Origin: an uncultured Oscillospiraceae bacterium | GTDB taxonomy: Bacteria; Bacillota; Clostridia; Oscillospirales; Ruminococcaceae | Length of the DNA stretch: 64,000 nt | Reading direction: 5' to 3' | Assembly (NCBI GenBank): GCA_934462925.1 | Contig: CAKSIT010000010.1 | Span: forward strand, 1 to 64,000 | Part shown: positions 46,138 to 56,239 of the stretch, in pieces | Layout: each line of letters begins with the position of its first letter | Numbering within the stretch: the stretch's first letter is position 1 | Translations under genes and position numbers: made by a program | Notes under the pieces: model-generated | The model's database searches: none | Told to the model about the DNA's origin: nothing | The model's input: the letters and a program-made list of their open reading frames with translations, nothing else

Positions 46138-47442
46138 TTACTTTATGAACACAAACTCGTCAAGCTGAATGAGCTGCCTGCCCTTCATGCTGTCCGCGAA
46201 CCAGCCCTCGTAGCCGCTTTCCGCGCGCATGAAGACGGCGTGCCTGCCCGTGAGAGCTTTCACCCTTGCGCTCAGTACCGCGTCGCCCTCGGCGAACTCC
46301 GCGCAGCCTATCTCGCTGTCAAGGCTGTCCGCGAAAATACGCAGCCTGCCGCGGCTGCCCATGCCGCGCACCTTAATGCGTATTCCAAACGTCTTTGAGA
46401 CGTTGTCCTCGCCGAAGTCGAAGTAGCGCCAGCCCATCTCGCACCCATCGGTGATGTTGGTAACGGTGCGCTCGAATATATTGCGCTCGGTAACGAAGCA
46501 GCCGCCCTTAAGCACGCACGCGGTTTCCGCGGGCGTAGGCTCGTAGGGGTTGAGCGCCTCGTCAAAGCCCATGGAGGTCATCTCTACCTGCGGTATAGTG
46601 CCGTCGGGGAGTATCTCAATGCGCTCAACGCAGCCGCGGCGCGACATTATTGTGCCGTTGGTCATGCGGTGGTAGAAGATGTACCACTGCCCGTTAATGC
46701 AGCATACCGAACCGTGGTTGTTGCCGCCGGGGTAGTCAACGCCGTTGTCTATTATCGTCCCCCTGTAGGTGAACGGCCCTGTGGGGCTGTCCGACGTTGC
46801 GTAGTCAAGGCGGCTGCCTATCTGCGGGGAATAAATGAGATAGTAGGTGCTGCCTATTTTTCTGGGCGAGCAGGCCTCGAAGAACGCGTGGGGCTTATCC
46901 GTGGGGATTATGTCGAGCTTGTAGCTGCCGTCAACCGCCTCGTACATATTCGGCTTAAGCTCGCACATATAGCTGCCCTGATAGCCGCAGTAGATGTAAA
47001 CGCGCCCGTCGTCGTCAACGAGAACGCCGGGGTCTATGAACGTGCCGTCGTCGTAGTGGTTCGGGATATCGTAGACATATTTCGACAGCAGCTTAAACGG
47101 TCCTTCGGGCTTGTCGCTCACGGCAACGCAGCCCTTAGCGCCCACAATGTAGGCGTAGAGGTAGTATTTCCCCTCGCGCTCAACAACGTCGGGCGCGAAA
47201 AGGAGATTGTGCGTCCAGTCGGTGTCCGCGGGGTTTTCGCCGTCAGCGGTGCGGAATATGTCGCCGTGGCACACCCACTTGTTAAGGTCGTTCAGCGGAG
47301 CGCTCCACACCTTAAGCTTGCTGTCGCAGAAGTCTATGCTGTCCATGCGGTCGTGCGAGCCGTAAACGTACACGCGCTCCCCGAAAACGCGCGGCTCGCC
47401 GTCGGGAATGTACTCCCAGCGGGGAAGATAGGGGTTAGGCAT
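46138..47442 (-). CDS. Glycoside hydrolase family 43 enzyme, intracellular
   Basis: 434 residues. A five-bladed propeller with the GH43 acidic residues: Asp in WEYIPDGEPRVFG (base), Asp in FIDPGVLVDDDG and Glu in FFEACSPRKIG (acid). After about residue 300 a beta-sandwich resembling a CBM6-type domain follows. No signal peptide, so it acts inside the cell on imported oligosaccharides, most likely arabino- or xylo-oligosaccharides; exact specificity cannot be read. No transporter or other glycosidase is adjacent, which is unusual for this family. It has its own promoter and the RBS AAGGAG. Confidence 0.88.
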   Translation of the reverse strand: MPNPYLPRWEYIPDGEPRVFGERVYVYGSHDRMDSIDFCDSKLKVWSAPLNDLNKWVCHGDIFRTADGENPADTDWTHNLLFAPDVVEREGKYYLYAYIVGAKGCVAVSDKPEGPFKLLSKYVYDIPNHYDDGTFIDPGVLVDDDGRVYIYCGYQGSYMCELKPNMYEAVDGSYKLDIIPTDKPHAFFEACSPRKIGSTYYLIYSPQIGSRLDYATSDSPTGPFTYRGTIIDNGVDYPGGNNHGSVCCINGQWYIFYHRMTNGTIMSRRGCVERIEILPDGTIPQVEMTSMGFDEALNPYEPTPAETACVLKGGCFVTERNIFERTVTNITDGCEMGWRYFDFGEDNVSKTFGIRIKVRGMGSRGRLRIFADSLDSEIGCAEFAEGDAVLSARVKALTGRHAVFMRAESGYEGWFADSMKGRQLIQLDEFVFIK

Positions 47443-47500
47443 GATGATTCTCCTTGTAAATTACCTGCCGTAATGCGGCGGAAAGTTCTTTTGTAAATCA

Positions 47501-47529
47501 ATCATACCACATGATGTAATGGTTTGCAA
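47501..47529 (-). promoter_or_regulatory. Promoter of the GH43 gene
   Basis: On the minus strand: TTGCAA (47529-47524), 17-bp spacer, TATGAT (47506-47501). About 60 bases of leader precede the ATG. Confidence 0.65.
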
Positions 47530-47605
47530 CAGTTTTTCGGAAATATGCACACAATGCAGCCAAATAAAGCACAAAAAGTTTTACGCGAAAAAGCGCGCGC
47601 ACCCC

Positions 47606-47634
47606 TTGTTTTTTCGGGCGCGATATGCTATAAT
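47606..47634 (+). promoter_or_regulatory. Promoter of the phosphomutase gene
   Basis: TTGTTT (47606-47611), 17-bp spacer, TATAAT (47629-47634), diverging from the GH43 promoter. AAAGGAGGAGC precedes the ATG at 47717. Confidence 0.7.
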
Positions 47635-47716
47635 AATTCCGTAGTGATTTTTGGGAGGATTATATCCCAAAAATACTTATGTGCAGAAAACAGTTTCTTA
47701 AAGGAGGAGCTTTTTA

Positions 47717-49435
47717 ATGGCGGATATACAGAAATTATACGACTGCTGGCTTGAAAAGGCGGTTGCAGACCCCGACCTCGCCGCGGAGCTTAAGGACGTT
47801 GCGGACAACGCGGACGAGAAGAACGACCGCTTTTACCGCGACCTTGAGTTTGGCACGGGCGGACTGCGCGGCGTTATAGGCGCAGGCACGAACCGCATGA
47901 ACGTTTACACCGTAAAGCGCGCTACGCAGGGCCTTGCGGAGTATATGCTCGATGGCGGCCTTGAAAAGAAGGCGGCTATCGCGTACGACAGCCGCATAAA
48001 GTCCGATTACTTTGCGCGCAGCGCCGCGGAGGTGCTTGCGGCGAACGGCATTACCGTATACATTTATAAGGAGCTTATGCCTACCCCCATGCTTTCATGG
48101 GCGGTAAGATACCTCGGGTGCGGCGCCGGTATCGTCGTTACGGCGAGCCACAACCCCTCCAAGTACAACGGCTATAAGGTTTACGGCTCGGACGGCTGCC
48201 AGCTTACGCTTGACGCTGCGAACGCCGTGCTTTCCAAGATAAACGGGCTTGACTACTTCAGCGGCATAAAGTCCGTAAACTTTGACGAGGCTGTAGCTGC
48301 GGGTAAGATAAACTACATCGACGACGCGGCTATCGACGCGTACATTGCAAAGGTGCGCGAGCAGGGCCTGCACACCGACCTTGTTGCGGAAAGCGGCTTA
48401 AAGGTAGTCTACACGCCCCTTAACGGTACCGGCAACAAGCCCGTTCGCCGCATTCTTAAGGAAATAGGCGTAAAGGACGTTGTAGTCGTACCCGAGCAGG
48501 AAATGCCCGACGGCAGATTCCCCACCTGCCCGTTCCCGAACCCCGAGATAAAGGAGGCTCTCCAGCGCGGGCTTGACCTGTGCGAAAAGGAGAAGCCCGA
48601 CCTGCTTCTCGCAACCGACCCCGACTGCGACCGAGTGGGTATTGCCGTTCCCGACGGCGGCCATTACGAGCTGTTTACGGGCAACGAGGTAGGCGCGCTG
48701 CTTCTCGAGTACATCTGCAAGGAGCGCATAGCCCTCGGCAGAATGCCCAAGAACCCCGTTGCGGTAAAGACGATAGTTACCACCAACATCACCCGCGCAA
48801 TATGCAAAAAGTACGGCGTAGAGCTGCGCGAGGTGCTTACGGGCTTCAAGTTTATCGGCGAGCAGATAGGCTTCCTTGAGGCAAAGGGCGAGCAGGAGCG
48901 CTACATCTTCGGCTTTGAGGAGAGCTACGGCTACCTTGCGGGCGGCTATGTGCGCGATAAGGACGCGGTTGTGGCTTCCATGCTCATCTGCGAGATGGCG
49001 GCGTTCTACCGCACAAAGGGCATATCCCTTATCGAAGCAAGAAAGCGTATGTACGACGAGTACGGCGTGTACTTCAACAAGCTCGAGAACTTCACCTGCG
49101 AGGGCGCAAGCGGCATGGAGCGCATGAAGGAGATAATGGCTTCTCTGCGCGAAAATACGCCCGCTGCGATAGGCGGCGTTAAGGTGCTGTCCGTGTCCGA
49201 CTACAAGGCGAGCGTTACAAAGGAGCTTGCAACGGGCGCAGAATCCGCTATCACGCTGCCCAAGAGCGACGTTATCACGTTCGACCTTGAGGACGCTGCA
49301 AGCGTTATCATCAGACCCTCGGGTACTGAGCCTAAGATTAAGGTTTACTACACCACCAAGGGTGCGGATAAGGCAGCGGCAGAATCGCTTCAGAAAGCGC
49401 TTTCGGCTGACTTTACAAAAATTCTCGGCTTTTAA
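47717..49435 (+). CDS. Phospho-sugar mutase (phosphoglucomutase/phosphomannomutase)
   Basis: 572 residues, the long PgcA-like form. The phosphoserine loop VVTASHNPSKYNGYKVYG lies near residue 143, the metal loop LATDPDCDRVGIA near 300, sugar-binding GFEESYGYLAG near 395 and the phosphate-binding RPSGTEPKIKVYY near 535. It interconverts hexose 1- and 6-phosphates, feeding glycogen, cell-wall or capsule sugars. Glucose versus mannose preference cannot be told. Monocistronic, with a strong ribosome binding site. Confidence 0.92.
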   Translation: MADIQKLYDCWLEKAVADPDLAAELKDVADNADEKNDRFYRDLEFGTGGLRGVIGAGTNRMNVYTVKRATQGLAEYMLDGGLEKKAAIAYDSRIKSDYFARSAAEVLAANGITVYIYKELMPTPMLSWAVRYLGCGAGIVVTASHNPSKYNGYKVYGSDGCQLTLDAANAVLSKINGLDYFSGIKSVNFDEAVAAGKINYIDDAAIDAYIAKVREQGLHTDLVAESGLKVVYTPLNGTGNKPVRRILKEIGVKDVVVVPEQEMPDGRFPTCPFPNPEIKEALQRGLDLCEKEKPDLLLATDPDCDRVGIAVPDGGHYELFTGNEVGALLLEYICKERIALGRMPKNPVAVKTIVTTNITRAICKKYGVELREVLTGFKFIGEQIGFLEAKGEQERYIFGFEESYGYLAGGYVRDKDAVVASMLICEMAAFYRTKGISLIEARKRMYDEYGVYFNKLENFTCEGASGMERMKEIMASLRENTPAAIGGVKVLSVSDYKASVTKELATGAESAITLPKSDVITFDLEDAASVIIRPSGTEPKIKVYYTTKGADKAAAESLQKALSADFTKILGF

Positions 49436-49458
49436 GTGAAAAAAATTTGAAAAACCCC

Positions 49459-49487
49459 TTGATTTTTTGCGAGTGGTATGGTATAAT
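49459..49487 (+). promoter_or_regulatory. Sigma-A promoter of rpmE
   Basis: TTGATT (49459-49464), 17-bp spacer, TATAAT (49482-49487), about 50 bases before the rpmE start. Confidence 0.75.
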
Positions 49488-49537
49488 ACTATCTTGTAAT
49501 GATATTATCAATATAATTACGGATTGAGGTGACAACG

Positions 49538-49741
49538 ATGAAGGACGGTATCCATCCCGCATACGAGGCTACTGTTATCAAGTGCGCCTGCGGTAACGAG
49601 ATTCCCACGCGCTCTACAAAGAAGGACATCAGAGTAGAAATCTGCTCCAAGTGCCACCCCTTCTTTACTGGCAAGCAGAAGCTGGTTGACTCCGGCGGAC
49701 GTGTTGACAGATTCAAGAAGCGCTACAACCTCGGCAAGTGA
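49538..49741 (+). CDS. rpmE: 50S ribosomal protein bL31, zinc-binding type
   Basis: 67 residues from ATG 49538 (GAGGTG upstream; a GTG nine bases earlier is part of that ribosome binding site). It reads [20 protein letters not shown] with a later [13 protein letters not shown], so the Cys ligands of the zinc (C+) form are present. Such proteins give way to zinc-free paralogs in zinc-poor cells; no paralog is in the window. Confidence 0.95.
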   Translation: MKDGIHPAYEATVIKCACGNEIPTRSTKKDIRVEICSKCHPFFTGKQKLVDSGGRVDRFKKRYNLGK

Positions 49742-49800
49742 TTTTATAATCGGCACAGTCCCCCTGTGCGCCGAGACGGCGACTAAGTCAAAAACACAGA

Positions 49801-49833
49801 ACTCACGCATACACCCTATGCGTGAGTTTTTGC
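49801..49833 (+). terminator. Rho-independent terminator of rpmE
   Basis: ACTCACGCATA (49801-49811) pairs perfectly with TATGCGTGAGT (49817-49827), followed by TTTTG. Confidence 0.9.
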
Positions 49834-49881
49834 TGTCATAACGCGCGAATTTTGGGGGAATATGCCGCAAGGGGAGTAACC

Positions 49882-50508
49882 ATGGAATACAGGACGATAG
49901 CGCAGCCGTGCGAGGCGCGCTTTATTGAGAAGAAAAGCGAGTTTATCGGCTGGCTGTGTCCCGTTGAAACGGAGGAGCAGGCGCTGGCGTTTATTGAGCG
50001 CATACGCGCGCAGCACCGCAAGGCGACGCACAACTGCTACGCCTATATCCTGCGCGAGAACAACACCGCGCGCCACAGCGACGACGGCGAGCCGAGCGGC
50101 ACGGCGGGCGTTCCCATTTACGAGGTGCTGCGCAAGGAGGGGCTAACGGACGTGTGCTGCGTTGTAACGCGCTATTTCGGCGGGGTGCTGCTTGGTGCGG
50201 GCGGACTTGTGCGCGCCTACACCCGCGCCGCAAAGGACGCCGCAGACGCCGCGCAGACGCGGCTTATGGCGTACGCAAAGCGGGTGGAGATATCCGTGGA
50301 CTACGCGCTTTACGGGCGGCTGCCGCAGGTGCTGGCGGAGCTTGGCGCGCTTACGGAGCGCGAGGACTTCGGCGAGGGCGTGACGCTTACCGTGTGCATA
50401 CGCGAGGAGAACGCGCAGGCGCTTGCCGACAGGCTGACGGACGTGTGCTGCGGTAAGGCGGATATACGCGTTACAGAGGAATTGTGGTACGATTTCGCAA
50501 GGAGTTAG
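49882..50508 (+). CDS. yigZ: YigZ/IMPACT family protein
   Basis: 208 residues from ATG 49882 (AAGGGGAGT upstream). The N-terminal UPF0029 domain holds FIERIRAQHRKATHNCYAYI, SDDGEPSGTAGVPIYEVL and YFGGVLLGAGGLVRAYT; a small ferredoxin-like C-terminal domain follows. Eukaryotic relatives regulate GCN2; bacterial members have been proposed to act on ribosomes or peptides, but the role is unsettled. Confidence 0.88.
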   Translation: MEYRTIAQPCEARFIEKKSEFIGWLCPVETEEQALAFIERIRAQHRKATHNCYAYILRENNTARHSDDGEPSGTAGVPIYEVLRKEGLTDVCCVVTRYFGGVLLGAGGLVRAYTRAAKDAADAAQTRLMAYAKRVEISVDYALYGRLPQVLAELGALTEREDFGEGVTLTVCIREENAQALADRLTDVCCGKADIRVTEELWYDFARS

Positions 50509-50640
50509 TTGTGAAAAACGCCAAAAACGCAAGGAAAATTTGTGCATGATTAACGAAAATACGTTTGCGAAAAAGGTTTTAAGGGCGCGAAAATTGTATA
50601 TATTATTGTAAGGGGAATTTTTGCGCAAGGGGGAACGGCC

Positions 50641-51645
50641 ATGCTTCCGAGAGAAAAGCTTATGAAGAACGAGGAACTTCTGCTGAGCGCCTATGCCACA
50701 AAATCGGCGGACAGCAAGGGACGCGCCGTTTACGAGAAGCCCTGCGACTTCCGCACGGACTTTCAGCGCGACCGCGACAGGATAATCCACTGCAACGCGT
50801 TCCGCAGGCTTAAGCACAAAACGCAGGTGTTCCTTATCCCGCATTCTGACCACTACCGCACGCGGCTTACGCACACGCTCGAGGTAAGCCAGATATCCCG
50901 CACGGTGGCGCGCGCGCTCGGACTTAACGAGGACCTTACCGAGGCTATAGCGCTCGGACACGATTTGGGGCATACGCCTTTCGGGCATGACGGCGAGCGC
51001 GTGCTGAACGCGCTTCTGCCCGACGGCTTTGCGCACAACCGGCAAAGCAGGCGCGTTGTGGAATACATCGAAAAGGACGGCAGGGGGCTTAATCTCACCG
51101 CCGAGGTGATTGACGGCATTGTGGGACACACGGGCAAGGCTGCGCTGCCCACCACGCGCGAGGGCATGGTGGTGCGCTTCTGCGACAAGATAGCGTACAT
51201 AAACCACGACATAGAGGACGCGATACGCGGCGGCGTTATAACGCAAAGCGACCTGCCCGCGTTTCCTGTGAGCGTGCTTGGCGCGACAAAGTCGCAGCGC
51301 ATAACGACGCTTGTGCGCTCGCTTGTGGAGAACAGCGGCGAGCAGGTGCGCATGGACGATACCGTGCAGAAAGCGCACGACGAGCTGCGCGAGTTCATGT
51401 TTGAGCGGGTGTACCGCGCTGCGCCCACCGTTGCTGAAAAGGACAAGGCGGGGCATATAATCGAGTACCTGTTCAACTTTTTTATGAAAAACCCCGAGAA
51501 AATGCCGCCGCTCTACCTGTCGCTCGGCGAGCGCTTCGGGCTGCCAACGGCGGTGGGGGACTTCATAAGCGGCATGACGGACGATTATGCGGTGAACTAT
51601 TTTAAGGAGCTTTGCATTCCAAAGGGTTGGAACGGGACAAAGTAA
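50641..51645 (+). CDS. dgt: dNTP triphosphohydrolase (Dgt-like)
   Basis: 334 residues. HD-domain metal sites are seen in TRLTHTLEVSQISRTVARAL, ALGHDLGHTPFGHDGE and FCDKIAYINHDIEDAI. It cleaves dNTPs to nucleoside and triphosphate, balancing pools. AAGGGGGAAC precedes the ATG. Twelve bases before dnaG, a recurrent Firmicute pairing (dgt-dnaG-rpoD) that links nucleotide control and replication priming. Confidence 0.92.
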   Translation: MLPREKLMKNEELLLSAYATKSADSKGRAVYEKPCDFRTDFQRDRDRIIHCNAFRRLKHKTQVFLIPHSDHYRTRLTHTLEVSQISRTVARALGLNEDLTEAIALGHDLGHTPFGHDGERVLNALLPDGFAHNRQSRRVVEYIEKDGRGLNLTAEVIDGIVGHTGKAALPTTREGMVVRFCDKIAYINHDIEDAIRGGVITQSDLPAFPVSVLGATKSQRITTLVRSLVENSGEQVRMDDTVQKAHDELREFMFERVYRAAPTVAEKDKAGHIIEYLFNFFMKNPEKMPPLYLSLGERFGLPTAVGDFISGMTDDYAVNYFKELCIPKGWNGTK

Positions 51646-51657
51646 GGAGGACGGCGT

Positions 51658-53406
51658 ATGGCACTGCCCGAGGATTTCCTGCGGGAGCTGCGCGAAAACA
51701 GCAATATAATAGACGTCGCGCGAGGCTATATCGACCTTAAGCGTTCGGGCGGGACATATTCCTGCTGCTGCCCGTTTCACTCCGAGAAAACGCCATCCTG
51801 CCACTTTTACCCCGCGACCAACAGCTTTTTCTGCTTTGGCTGCCATGCGGGCGGCGACGTTATCACGTTTATAAGGCTCATAGAGAACCTCGACTACATC
51901 GACGCGGTGCGGTTTCTGGCGCAGCGCGCGAATATGCCCATGCCCGAGGAAAAGGCGGACGGCAGCGCGCAGCTTCGCAGGAGGCTGTTTGAGATGAACC
52001 GCGCTGCGGGCAGGTTCTGGCATGAGCAGCTGTTTTCGCCCGATGGCGCGGCGGGCGCGGAGTACCTGCGGCGGCGCGGGCTGTCCGAGCATACGATAAG
52101 GCGCTTTGGCTTAGGCTGGGCGGCGGACGACTACCACAAGCTGCATTTCTATATGCGCTCGCAGGGGTTCGCCGACCTTGAGCTGGAGCAGGGCTCGCTG
52201 CTGGCGCGGTACGAAAACAAGATATACGACAAGTTCAGAAACCGCGTGATGTTCCCGATATTCGACACGCGCGGGAACATCATAGCGTTCGGCGGGCGCA
52301 CGCTCTCCGAGGACAAGCGCGTGCCGAAGTACCTTAACAGCGGCGAGACCGCGGTATTTCAAAAGAGCGACAACCTGTTCGCGCTCAACTACGCCAAAAA
52401 CTCAAAGGCGGACTACTTTGTACTCTGCGAGGGCTACATGGACGTTATAACCATGCATCAGGCGGGCATAGACAGCGCTGTGGCGTCGCTTGGTACGGCG
52501 GTAACGCCCGCCCACGCGCGGCTGCTGAGCCGCATAGGCAAAAAGGAGATAATTCTGTCATACGACGCGGACGAGGCGGGGCAGAAAGCGGCGGCGCGCG
52601 GCATAAACCTGTTCGCGCAGGTGGGCATAAAGGCGCGCGTGCTTAAAATCGAGGGCGCAAAAGACCCCGACGAGTTCATAAAAAAGTTCGGGGGAGAGGC
52701 GTTCCGCGGGCTTATAGAGCGCTCGGGCAGCGCAATGGATTTTGAGATGGACAAGCTGGCGGCAGGGCTTGACCTTACGAGCGAGGACGGCAGGGCGGCT
52801 TATCTCAAAAAGTGCGTGAGCTTTCTTGCGGGGATAACCGACAGCATAGACCGCGAGGTGTATATCACCAAGGCGGCGCGGCTCGCGGGCGTTCCCGCGG
52901 AAACGGTGCGCTACACCGTAAACGGCGAAATAAAGCGCCGCAGGAGAAAGAGCGACCGCGACGAGTTCCGCGCGCTTGTGCGTGCGCCGCAGCGCGACAG
53001 CATAAACCCCGACGCGTACAAGACCCCCCGCGAGGAAAAGGCGGAGCGCGGGATAATCTGCTGCGTTTTTCACAACCCCGAAAAGCTTGAATACGTTAAA
53101 AAGCGCCTTGAGGGCGGATTTGCAACGCAGTTCAACGCGCAGGTGTTCGCTTTTCTGGCGCAGCGCATAGAAAGCGGCGCAGCGCCTGATATTTCCGACT
53201 TCAACGAGGGATTTGAGAGCGCCCAGATGGGCAGAATAACAGCGATACTGAGCGACAGCCTGTTCGCATACTCGGACAGCGCGCTTGACGACTATATAAA
53301 AACGCTAAACGAGCATAACAGCTCGGCCGCACAGAAGTCCCCCGCGCAGATGACCGCGCAGGAGCTTATGGAGTGGACGCAAAAGCAAAAGGAGAAGAGA
53401 AAGTAA
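51658..53406 (+). CDS. dnaG: DNA primase
   Basis: 582 residues. The N-terminal CHC2-type zinc finger is [15 protein letters not shown]...[11 protein letters not shown] (about 38-66). The RNA polymerase domain has FGGRTLSED, and the Toprim core has [15 protein letters not shown] and [12 protein letters not shown]. The C-terminal helicase-binding part (about 450-582) is shorter and less conserved. It lays RNA primers at the fork. TAATGA overlap with the first rpoD, as in the macromolecular-synthesis operon. Confidence 0.96.
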   Translation: MALPEDFLRELRENSNIIDVARGYIDLKRSGGTYSCCCPFHSEKTPSCHFYPATNSFFCFGCHAGGDVITFIRLIENLDYIDAVRFLAQRANMPMPEEKADGSAQLRRRLFEMNRAAGRFWHEQLFSPDGAAGAEYLRRRGLSEHTIRRFGLGWAADDYHKLHFYMRSQGFADLELEQGSLLARYENKIYDKFRNRVMFPIFDTRGNIIAFGGRTLSEDKRVPKYLNSGETAVFQKSDNLFALNYAKNSKADYFVLCEGYMDVITMHQAGIDSAVASLGTAVTPAHARLLSRIGKKEIILSYDADEAGQKAAARGINLFAQVGIKARVLKIEGAKDPDEFIKKFGGEAFRGLIERSGSAMDFEMDKLAAGLDLTSEDGRAAYLKKCVSFLAGITDSIDREVYITKAARLAGVPAETVRYTVNGEIKRRRRKSDRDEFRALVRAPQRDSINPDAYKTPREEKAERGIICCVFHNPEKLEYVKKRLEGGFATQFNAQVFAFLAQRIESGAAPDISDFNEGFESAQMGRITAILSDSLFAYSDSALDDYIKTLNEHNSSAAQKSPAQMTAQELMEWTQKQKEKRK

Positions 53407-54494
53407 TGACCGAAAACAGCGGAACATCACAGATACTGGAGGATTTGTTCGCGCAGGGAAAGCAGAAGGGCAGCCTTACCGCCAAGGAGATAACCGACGT
53501 CCTTGAGGAGCTGAACTTCGACGCGGAGCAGATGAACCAGATATTTGACAAGATAACCAGCATGAATATCCGTATCGAGGACAACTTCGAGGCGGACGTC
53601 GATATCGACAACATAATGGACTTTTCCGACCGCGACGACGACGGCGACTTCGACTCGGACGCCATGCTCGCGGACGATTCCGTAAAACTTTACCTTAAGG
53701 AGATAGGCCGCATACCGCTGCTTACCACCGAGGAGGAGATAGGCCTTGCGGAGCGCATGGCGAACGGCGACCCCTACGCGAAAAAGCGCCTTAGCGAGGC
53801 GAATCTCAGGCTTGTTGTAAGCATTGCCAAAAAGTACGTGCGCAGGGGAATGCAGTTCCTTGACCTTATACAGGAGGGGAACATGGGGCTTATAAAGGCT
53901 GTAGAGAAGTTCGACTACACCAAGGGCTTCAAGTTCTCGACATACGCTACGTGGTGGATACGCCAGTCGATAACGCGCGCGATAGCCGACCAGGCGAGAA
54001 CGATACGTATACCAGTACACATGGTGGAAACCATAACAAAGGTAAAGAAGGCGCAGAGCCAGCTTCTGCACGAAAACGGCTGCGAGCCGAGCGAGGACGA
54101 GATAGCCGAGTCCATAGGCATGAGTACGGACAAGGTGCGCGAGATAATACGCATAGCGCAGGACCCCGTTTCGCTTGAAACGCCCATAGGCGAGGAGGAG
54201 GACAGCCACCTCGGCGACTTTATCCCCGACGAGGACGCGCCCGCGCCCGCAGACGAGGCTTGTACGAGTATGCTAAGGCAAATGCTCGGCGAGGTGCTTG
54301 ACACGCTTACAGAGCGCGAGAAGCGCGTTATTATACTGCGCTTCGGGCTTATAGACGGCAGGCAGCGCACGCTCGAGGAGGTAGGGCAGGAGTTTCAGGT
54401 AACGCGCGAGCGTATCCGCCAGATAGAAACAAAGGCGCTCAGAAAGCTGCGCCACCCGACAAGGAGCAGAAAGCTGAAGGATTTTCTCGAATAA
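53406..54494 (+). CDS. rpoD: RNA polymerase sigma factor RpoD, first paralog
   Basis: 362 residues from ATG 53406, overlapping the dnaG stop. A region 1.1-like N-terminus (about 1-70) is followed by [17 protein letters not shown] (1.2), [19 protein letters not shown] (2.3-2.4), the region 3 segment [17 protein letters not shown], and region 4.2 [21 protein letters not shown]. The ending [16 protein letters not shown] is the classic housekeeping RpoD C-terminus, so this copy is probably the main sigma factor. A second, closely similar gene follows 41 bases downstream. Confidence 0.95.
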   Translation: MTENSGTSQILEDLFAQGKQKGSLTAKEITDVLEELNFDAEQMNQIFDKITSMNIRIEDNFEADVDIDNIMDFSDRDDDGDFDSDAMLADDSVKLYLKEIGRIPLLTTEEEIGLAERMANGDPYAKKRLSEANLRLVVSIAKKYVRRGMQFLDLIQEGNMGLIKAVEKFDYTKGFKFSTYATWWIRQSITRAIADQARTIRIPVHMVETITKVKKAQSQLLHENGCEPSEDEIAESIGMSTDKVREIIRIAQDPVSLETPIGEEEDSHLGDFIPDEDAPAPADEACTSMLRQMLGEVLDTLTEREKRVIILRFGLIDGRQRTLEEVGQEFQVTRERIRQIETKALRKLRHPTRSRKLKDFLE

Positions 54495-54535
54495 TACGGA
54501 ATACATAGTAACGGCTCAGAAAGGAATGTAAACGC

Positions 54536-55582
54536 ATGAAAACGTTATTCAACGAGCTGCTTGAATTAGGCAGGCAGAACGACAACAAGCTCACCACAAC
54601 GCAGATAAATTCAGCGATAGAGGAAGTTGATGTCGATATAGACCAGCTTTACGATTTTCTCGAATCGAACGATATAAAGATAGAGGACAATTTCGACGTA
54701 GACGAGGACCTGAGCAAGGCGCTTGACTTCAGCGGCGAGTCCGAGGGCGGCATGGGCGTTGACGACCCCGTGAAGATACACCTTAAGGAAATAGGCAGAG
54801 TGCCGCTGCTTAGCGCGGACGAGGAGGTAGGCCTTGCGGAGCGCATAGCTGCAGGCGACAAGGCAGCGCGCGACAGGCTTATCGAGGCGAACCTCAGGCT
54901 TGTTGTAAGCATTGCAAAGCACTATGTCGGCAGGGGAATGCCGTTCCTTGACCTTATACAGGAGGGCTATATCGGGCTTATAAAGGCTGTAGAGAAGTTC
55001 GACCACACAAAGGGCTACAAGTTTTCCACCTACGCTACGTGGTGGATTCGCCAGTCGATAACGCGCGCCATTGCGGACCAGGCGAGAACGATTCGCATAC
55101 CCGTACACATGGTTGAAACGATAACAAAGGTAAAAAAGGCGCAGAATATGCTGCTGCACAAGAACGGCCACGAGCCGTCCATAGACGAGGTAGCGCAGGA
55201 GCTTGGCATGACGTCCGACCGCGTGCGCGAGGTTATACGCATAGCGCAGGACCCCGTGTCGCTTGAAGCGCCTGTAGGCGAAGAGGAAGACAGCTTCCTC
55301 GGCGACTTTATCCCCGACGAGGACGCGCCCGCGCCGATAGACACGGCAATGCAGTCGGTGTTCAGGGACGAGCTTAACAAGGCGCTTGACACGCTGCCCG
55401 CGCGCGAGAGGGACGTGCTTAAGTTCCGTTACGGCATAGGCAGCGACCGCTCGCACACGCTCGAGGAGGTAGGGCGCGAATTTAAGGTAACGCGCGAGCG
55501 TATCCGCCAGATAGAGGCGAAGGCTCTGCGCAAGCTGCGCCAGCAGTCCAGAAGCAAGAATCTGCGCGTGTTCCTTGATTGA
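54536..55582 (+). CDS. RNA polymerase sigma factor RpoD, second tandem paralog
   Basis: 348 residues with its own AAAGGAATG. All core regions are intact, and the -10 helix region [19 protein letters not shown] and -35 helix [21 protein letters not shown] are nearly the same as in the upstream copy. It should read the same or very similar promoters. It differs mostly in region 1.1 ([18 protein letters not shown]), the region 3-4 linker and the C-terminus ([13 protein letters not shown]). Probably a lineage duplication that specialised, for growth phase or stress; this is inference. Confidence 0.92.
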   Translation: MKTLFNELLELGRQNDNKLTTTQINSAIEEVDVDIDQLYDFLESNDIKIEDNFDVDEDLSKALDFSGESEGGMGVDDPVKIHLKEIGRVPLLSADEEVGLAERIAAGDKAARDRLIEANLRLVVSIAKHYVGRGMPFLDLIQEGYIGLIKAVEKFDHTKGYKFSTYATWWIRQSITRAIADQARTIRIPVHMVETITKVKKAQNMLLHKNGHEPSIDEVAQELGMTSDRVREVIRIAQDPVSLEAPVGEEEDSFLGDFIPDEDAPAPIDTAMQSVFRDELNKALDTLPARERDVLKFRYGIGSDRSHTLEEVGREFKVTRERIRQIEAKALRKLRQQSRSKNLRVFLD

Positions 55583-55590
55583 TACGTATA

Positions 55591-55626
55591 CCGCCCTTTG
55601 CAGAAAAACAAGGGGCGGTTTTTTGT
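55591..55626 (+). terminator. Rho-independent terminator of dgt-dnaG-rpoD-rpoD
   Basis: CCGCCCTTTG (55591-55600) pairs with CAAGGGGCGG (55609-55618) through one G-T pair, followed by TTTTTTG. Confidence 0.88.
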
Positions 55627-55693
55627 TTGCGTAAACTTCCGTTACTTTTGAAAAAGATGGCGTGTTATATGTAGTGAAGGGAGGGGAAAGAAA

Positions 55694-56239
55694 ATGCAGG
55701 ACAACGCGATAATAGAGCTATTCTTCGCGCGGGACGAACGCGGACTTAACGCGCTTTCGGAGAAGTACGGCAGGCTGTGCGCGCAGATAGCGTACAACAT
55801 TCTTTCCAACAGCGAGGACGCAGACGAGGCGGTAAACGCCGCCTACGGCAGGGTGTGGGACGCCATACCCCCGAAGAATCCGCAGTCGCTTTGCGGCTAT
55901 GTATGCGCGGCGGTGCGCAACACCGCGCTGAACCTCGCAAGAAGCATAAAGCGCCATGCGTGCGCGGAGCAGTACGAGGAGCTGTGCGAGATAATCCCCG
56001 ACAGCCGCACGGTAGAGGGAGCGTTCGAGGGCGCGCAGATATCCGCGCACATAAACAGCTTCCTTGAAGCGCAGGGAAAGACGAACAGCGACATATTTGT
56101 CGCGCGGTATTACTACGATATGCCGCTGCGTTCGATAGCCGAGGCGGTGGGACTTACCGAATCGGCGGTGAAAATGCGCCTTATGCGCATACGCGGGGCA
56201 TTAAGACAGTATCTTACAGAAAGGGGCGTAGACATATGA
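55694..56239 (+). CDS. ECF-type RNA polymerase sigma factor
   Basis: 181 residues with only regions 2 (about 10-75: LSEKYGRLCAQIAYNILSN.EDADEAVN) and 4 (about 120-170: VARYYYDMPLRSIAEAVGL and SAVKMRLMRIRGALRQYL). AAGGGAGGGG lies upstream. The stop overlaps the ATG of a single-pass membrane protein, the usual layout for an ECF factor and its anti-sigma. Self-regulation is likely: TTACTTTT and GTTATAT at suitable spacing lie just upstream, but too little is known to call a promoter. Confidence 0.88.
   Translation: MQDNAIIELFFARDERGLNALSEKYGRLCAQIAYNILSNSEDADEAVNAAYGRVWDAIPPKNPQSLCGYVCAAVRNTALNLARSIKRHACAEQYEELCEIIPDSRTVEGAFEGAQISAHINSFLEAQGKTNSDIFVARYYYDMPLRSIAEAVGLTESAVKMRLMRIRGALRQYLTERGVDI

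Noticed and set aside
50143..52092. 649-codon minus-strand frame
   Set aside because: Covers parts of three solid plus-strand genes (yigZ, dgt, dnaG); no start signals.
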